This document shows, one piece after another, positions 3,134 through 5,317 of a DNA stretch of 5,317 nucleotides; within the stretch, counting starts at the first letter, position 1; each line of letters begins with the position of its first letter. The position numbers and the translations under genes are program-made. The notes beneath the pieces were generated by a model, which was not told the origin of the DNA, searched no databases, and worked only from the letters and a program-made list of their open reading frames with translations. Source of the DNA: Nitrososphaerota archaeon (GTDB taxonomy: Archaea > Thermoproteota > Nitrososphaeria > Nitrososphaerales > CADDZS01); NCBI GenBank assembly GCA_027886785.1, contig JAPCJV010000165.1:1-5317 (forward strand), read 5' to 3'.

Positions 3134-5263
3134 ATGGCATCCGGGATGAGTAGGGCGCGATTCTGGAAGATTGACAGAGCGGTCCTTGCCGCTCTTGTGG
3201 CTTACACGGTCCTCGCTGTAATTATTTTTCTTCCACTAGTTCTCAACTTTGACAACTCCAGTCTTACTCCGTATATTCGGATCGCGCAAAGTCGAGATCG
3301 ATACCACTTCATGTGGAATTTCTGGTGGGTGAGCACCGCCCTAACAACGCATCAGAACATTTTATCCTCGAGTCTAATGTTCGCACCCAACGGGGTTTCA
3401 CTCGCACTTCAAACAATGGATTTCGTTGACGCAATCCTCTCAGCTCCTATTGCTTATTTTTTCGGTTACGTGGCTGCTTACAATTTCGTCATCCTCCTTT
3501 CGATCATACTTTCGGGTTTTACCGCCTTCCTGCTCGCGAGGCATTTGACAGGTTCGTGGATAGCCAGTTTCGGGGCGGGACTGGTTTTCGCCTTCTTTCC
3601 TCAGCATCTAAACCAGGCTTTTTACGGACACCCCAATCTCGCAAGCTTGGAGTGGCTTCCTGCGTACCTGCTCGCTCTTCTTCTGGCCTACGAGCGCAAA
3701 AGTTTCCGCTACTCGGTTTTAGCCGGAGTTTTTCTGACTCTGATCACATTAACAGAATTGGAACTATTAATTATGGCGATCGCGATCACGGCCGTTTATC
3801 TTGCCTATGTTCTCCTAAAGACCCGCTTTTCGTCCCTCCGAAAATTTGTATTGCTTTCTCTCGCGACTATCGGAACCTGGCTTTTGTTATCTTCCGAGTA
3901 CTTAATTCCCGCCTATCTCGCTGTTGTAGGGGGAGTGCGTGCAGCTCCCTCTCCTCTGGAAGTGTATGCGAATGCTGCAAAACCGATCTTCTATATTACC
4001 CCGCCACCCGAATCGTACATGTACACATCCTTTTTCTCAAACAGTTATTCCACGTTGTCCCCGTACCTTCTGGGGAAGCTCCATGGGGGAGGCCCGCAAT
4101 TCATCATTTTTCTGGGATATATCACTCTGGGTCTCGCAGCGATTGGAGTGATCACCTCCAAGGATTCCCGCCGTTTCTTTTTGATAGGATTGGCGGCGAT
4201 CGCATTTATTCTATCGTTAGGGCCGTCTATGAATCCGTCTCAGCTGTCCTTGCAAACTCCATACACGTTTTTGTACGACCACGTCAATATACTTCACTAT
4301 TTCCGGGCCGGAGCGAGATTTTCCACCGTACTAGAATTAGCGTTAATGGGACTTGCGGCTTTTGGAATAGATTCGATCCTGAAACTGTCTCGTGGTAGAG
4401 GATTTTATCATCCAGCGCGCACCAAAATCATAGGAATAGTAATTCTCTCGCTGATTCTGTTTGAGTTCTTTCCTGTCGTGAATGTGCAATCCGCAGCAGC
4501 TGATCCAGTCTACGATATCATCAAGTCTGATAACAGCGGTTACTTTACGGTGTTGGAACTGCCGGCAACCATCACAGTTACCCAGACTGCCCTGTATCAT
4601 CAGATTTATTACGACAAGCCCTTGGTCAACGGAAAAATTTCACAAATCAGCGTCGTTCTGCCCGAGTACATGTACGTGCAATTGTCCCTGCGAATCTTGG
4701 CTCAATCCCCGGGAGTGACAAAGGAAGTGAAAGAACACCTGGTAGACCAACCGTACGGGGAAATTCAGTTGACTCCCTTCGTAATGACCCTTTACAGAAT
4801 CAAGTATGTCCTAGTAAACTACAACGAGTATCCGAGCCGAACCAAAGCTGACGCCACTGTAAATATGCTTGTAAAAACACTCGGCGCTCCGGTGTATTTC
4901 GACCAAAACGTACTTTTGTTTGAATTACCTCATTGGGTGAGCTCGAGCCAGGTTCTTCGCTCGGCCCCGATTGTTTTGTTTGGAAACGGATGGAGTACCG
5001 AAAACAAGACTGGGCGGTCTGTCGTGAATGACGCCAATCTTTTCATGTTCGCACCTAGCTCCGGAATGTATTCCGTTCAAATGACTTCTACCGCGCAAAT
5101 CTGTTTGAGAAATCTCAATATTTCACAGCTGACCGGCTGCGGAAGCTACGATCCATCTCTGCATACTTTTGATGCCTCATTATGGCTTTACGCGGGTGAG
5201 AATACGATAGCCCTTCAAGTCTCTGGAGGAACATCGAATGTGTCGCTAATCAAGGTGAGATGA
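3134..5263 (+). CDS. GT-C-type polytopic membrane protein, putative glycosyltransferase
   Basis: This 709-residue protein has about 11-13 membrane segments in residues 16-450 and a soluble C-terminal part (451-709). The first extracytoplasmic loop holds D55 in SRDRYHFMWNFWWV, followed by FAPNGVSL (83-90). YGHPNL (164-169) and LEWLP (172-176) lie between later helices, and a RAGARF motif (391-396) precedes one of the last helices. This order of D..W.WW, P-N-G, G-H-x-N-L and R-A-x-A-R-F matches a family of GT-C-fold membrane proteins that are mostly annotated hypothetical, related to YfhO and PMT-like transferases. Members are expected to move sugars from polyprenyl-phosphate carriers on the outer face, with the loop-1 Asp as the likely catalytic residue. 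Residues about 613-709 look like a beta-sandwich, with sequons at N624, N662 and N702 and cysteines C657 and C669. The substrate is unknown. ATG 3146 (residue 5, MSRARF) is a plausible alternative start; neither ATG has a Shine-Dalgarno. Only T-poor sequence surrounds it downstream. Confidence 0.75.
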   Translation: MASGMSRARFWKIDRAVLAALVAYTVLAVIIFLPLVLNFDNSSLTPYIRIAQSRDRYHFMWNFWWVSTALTTHQNILSSSLMFAPNGVSLALQTMDFVDAILSAPIAYFFGYVAAYNFVILLSIILSGFTAFLLARHLTGSWIASFGAGLVFAFFPQHLNQAFYGHPNLASLEWLPAYLLALLLAYERKSFRYSVLAGVFLTLITLTELELLIMAIAITAVYLAYVLLKTRFSSLRKFVLLSLATIGTWLLLSSEYLIPAYLAVVGGVRAAPSPLEVYANAAKPIFYITPPPESYMYTSFFSNSYSTLSPYLLGKLHGGGPQFIIFLGYITLGLAAIGVITSKDSRRFFLIGLAAIAFILSLGPSMNPSQLSLQTPYTFLYDHVNILHYFRAGARFSTVLELALMGLAAFGIDSILKLSRGRGFYHPARTKIIGIVILSLILFEFFPVVNVQSAAADPVYDIIKSDNSGYFTVLELPATITVTQTALYHQIYYDKPLVNGKISQISVVLPEYMYVQLSLRILAQSPGVTKEVKEHLVDQPYGEIQLTPFVMTLYRIKYVLVNYNEYPSRTKADATVNMLVKTLGAPVYFDQNVLLFELPHWVSSSQVLRSAPIVLFGNGWSTENKTGRSVVNDANLFMFAPSSGMYSVQMTSTAQICLRNLNISQLTGCGSYDPSLHTFDASLWLYAGENTIALQVSGGTSNVSLIKVR

Positions 5264-5294
5264 AATCTGGGCCTGAGTCATTCAACGTGTGCTG

Positions 5295-5299
5295 TTTTT
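5295..5299 (+). terminator. Weak T-run after the GT-C gene
   Basis: A single T5 run lies 32 nt after the stop codon, in the last 54 nt of the window. It could contribute to termination but is much weaker than the cluster at 2786-2815. No further gene start is visible before the window ends. Confidence 0.2.
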
Positions 5300-5317
5300 G
5301 AGAAATCGGCGTTACAA

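Noticed and set aside
3556..4398. Plus-strand 280-codon frame inside the GT-C gene
   Set aside because: It lies entirely inside a gene whose own frame shows helices and family motifs; the alternative is Ser/Arg/Cys-rich, typical of a shifted reading.
1..5317. CRISPR array, insertion sequence or integration site
   Set aside because: I found no regularly spaced direct repeats, no transposase motifs, and no paired terminal repeats or tRNA-adjacent duplications on reading both strands.

Overview
The window looks archaeal, most likely from the Nitrososphaerota (Thaumarchaeota) or a close relative. Several things point this way: a minus-strand protein that reads like the archaeal NitrOD5 output domain; a small CX2C zinc-ribbon protein of a kind common in these genomes; TATA-like boxes at archaeal distances from start codons, one of them centred 27 nt before an ATG (leaderless layout); use of TTG/GTG starts with GAGG Shine-Dalgarno motifs; and T-rich runs in place of a classical bacterial terminator. 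The taxonomic call is an inference made without any database search.

Layout from left to right. 2-136 (+) is the C-terminal end of a gene entering from the left. 186-515 (-) is a stand-alone NitrOD5-like protein, convergent with it. 516-835 has no convincing gene, but holds the promoter of the NitrOD5 gene and a short hairpin. 836-943 (+) is a 35-residue, apparently leaderless membrane microprotein. 1003-1326 (-) is a zinc-ribbon protein that starts on TTG. It diverges from a two-gene operon on the plus strand: 1487-1966, a winged-helix regulator, and 1959-2720, a four-helix membrane protein that overlaps the regulator by 8 nt. The 160-bp divergent region carries a long imperfect inverted repeat (1419-1460), a candidate operator or leader hairpin. 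2721-3133 is non-coding as far as I can see; it has a T-rich terminator candidate near its left end and a nested dyad plus TATA candidates near its right end. 3134-5263 (+) is a 709-residue GT-C-type polytopic membrane protein with a large C-terminal extracytoplasmic part, probably a lipid-linked-sugar glycosyltransferase or relative.

How the genes work together is mostly unproven. The clearest functional unit is the regulator and membrane protein pair, whose translation is probably coupled and whose promoter holds a dyad that the regulator could bind. The GT-C protein has its own promoter region and points to cell-surface glycosylation. I see no CRISPR array, tRNA, rRNA, insertion sequence or recognisable defence system here. 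The most interesting items are the leaderless microprotein, the divergent-promoter inverted repeat, and the regulator/membrane-protein module.
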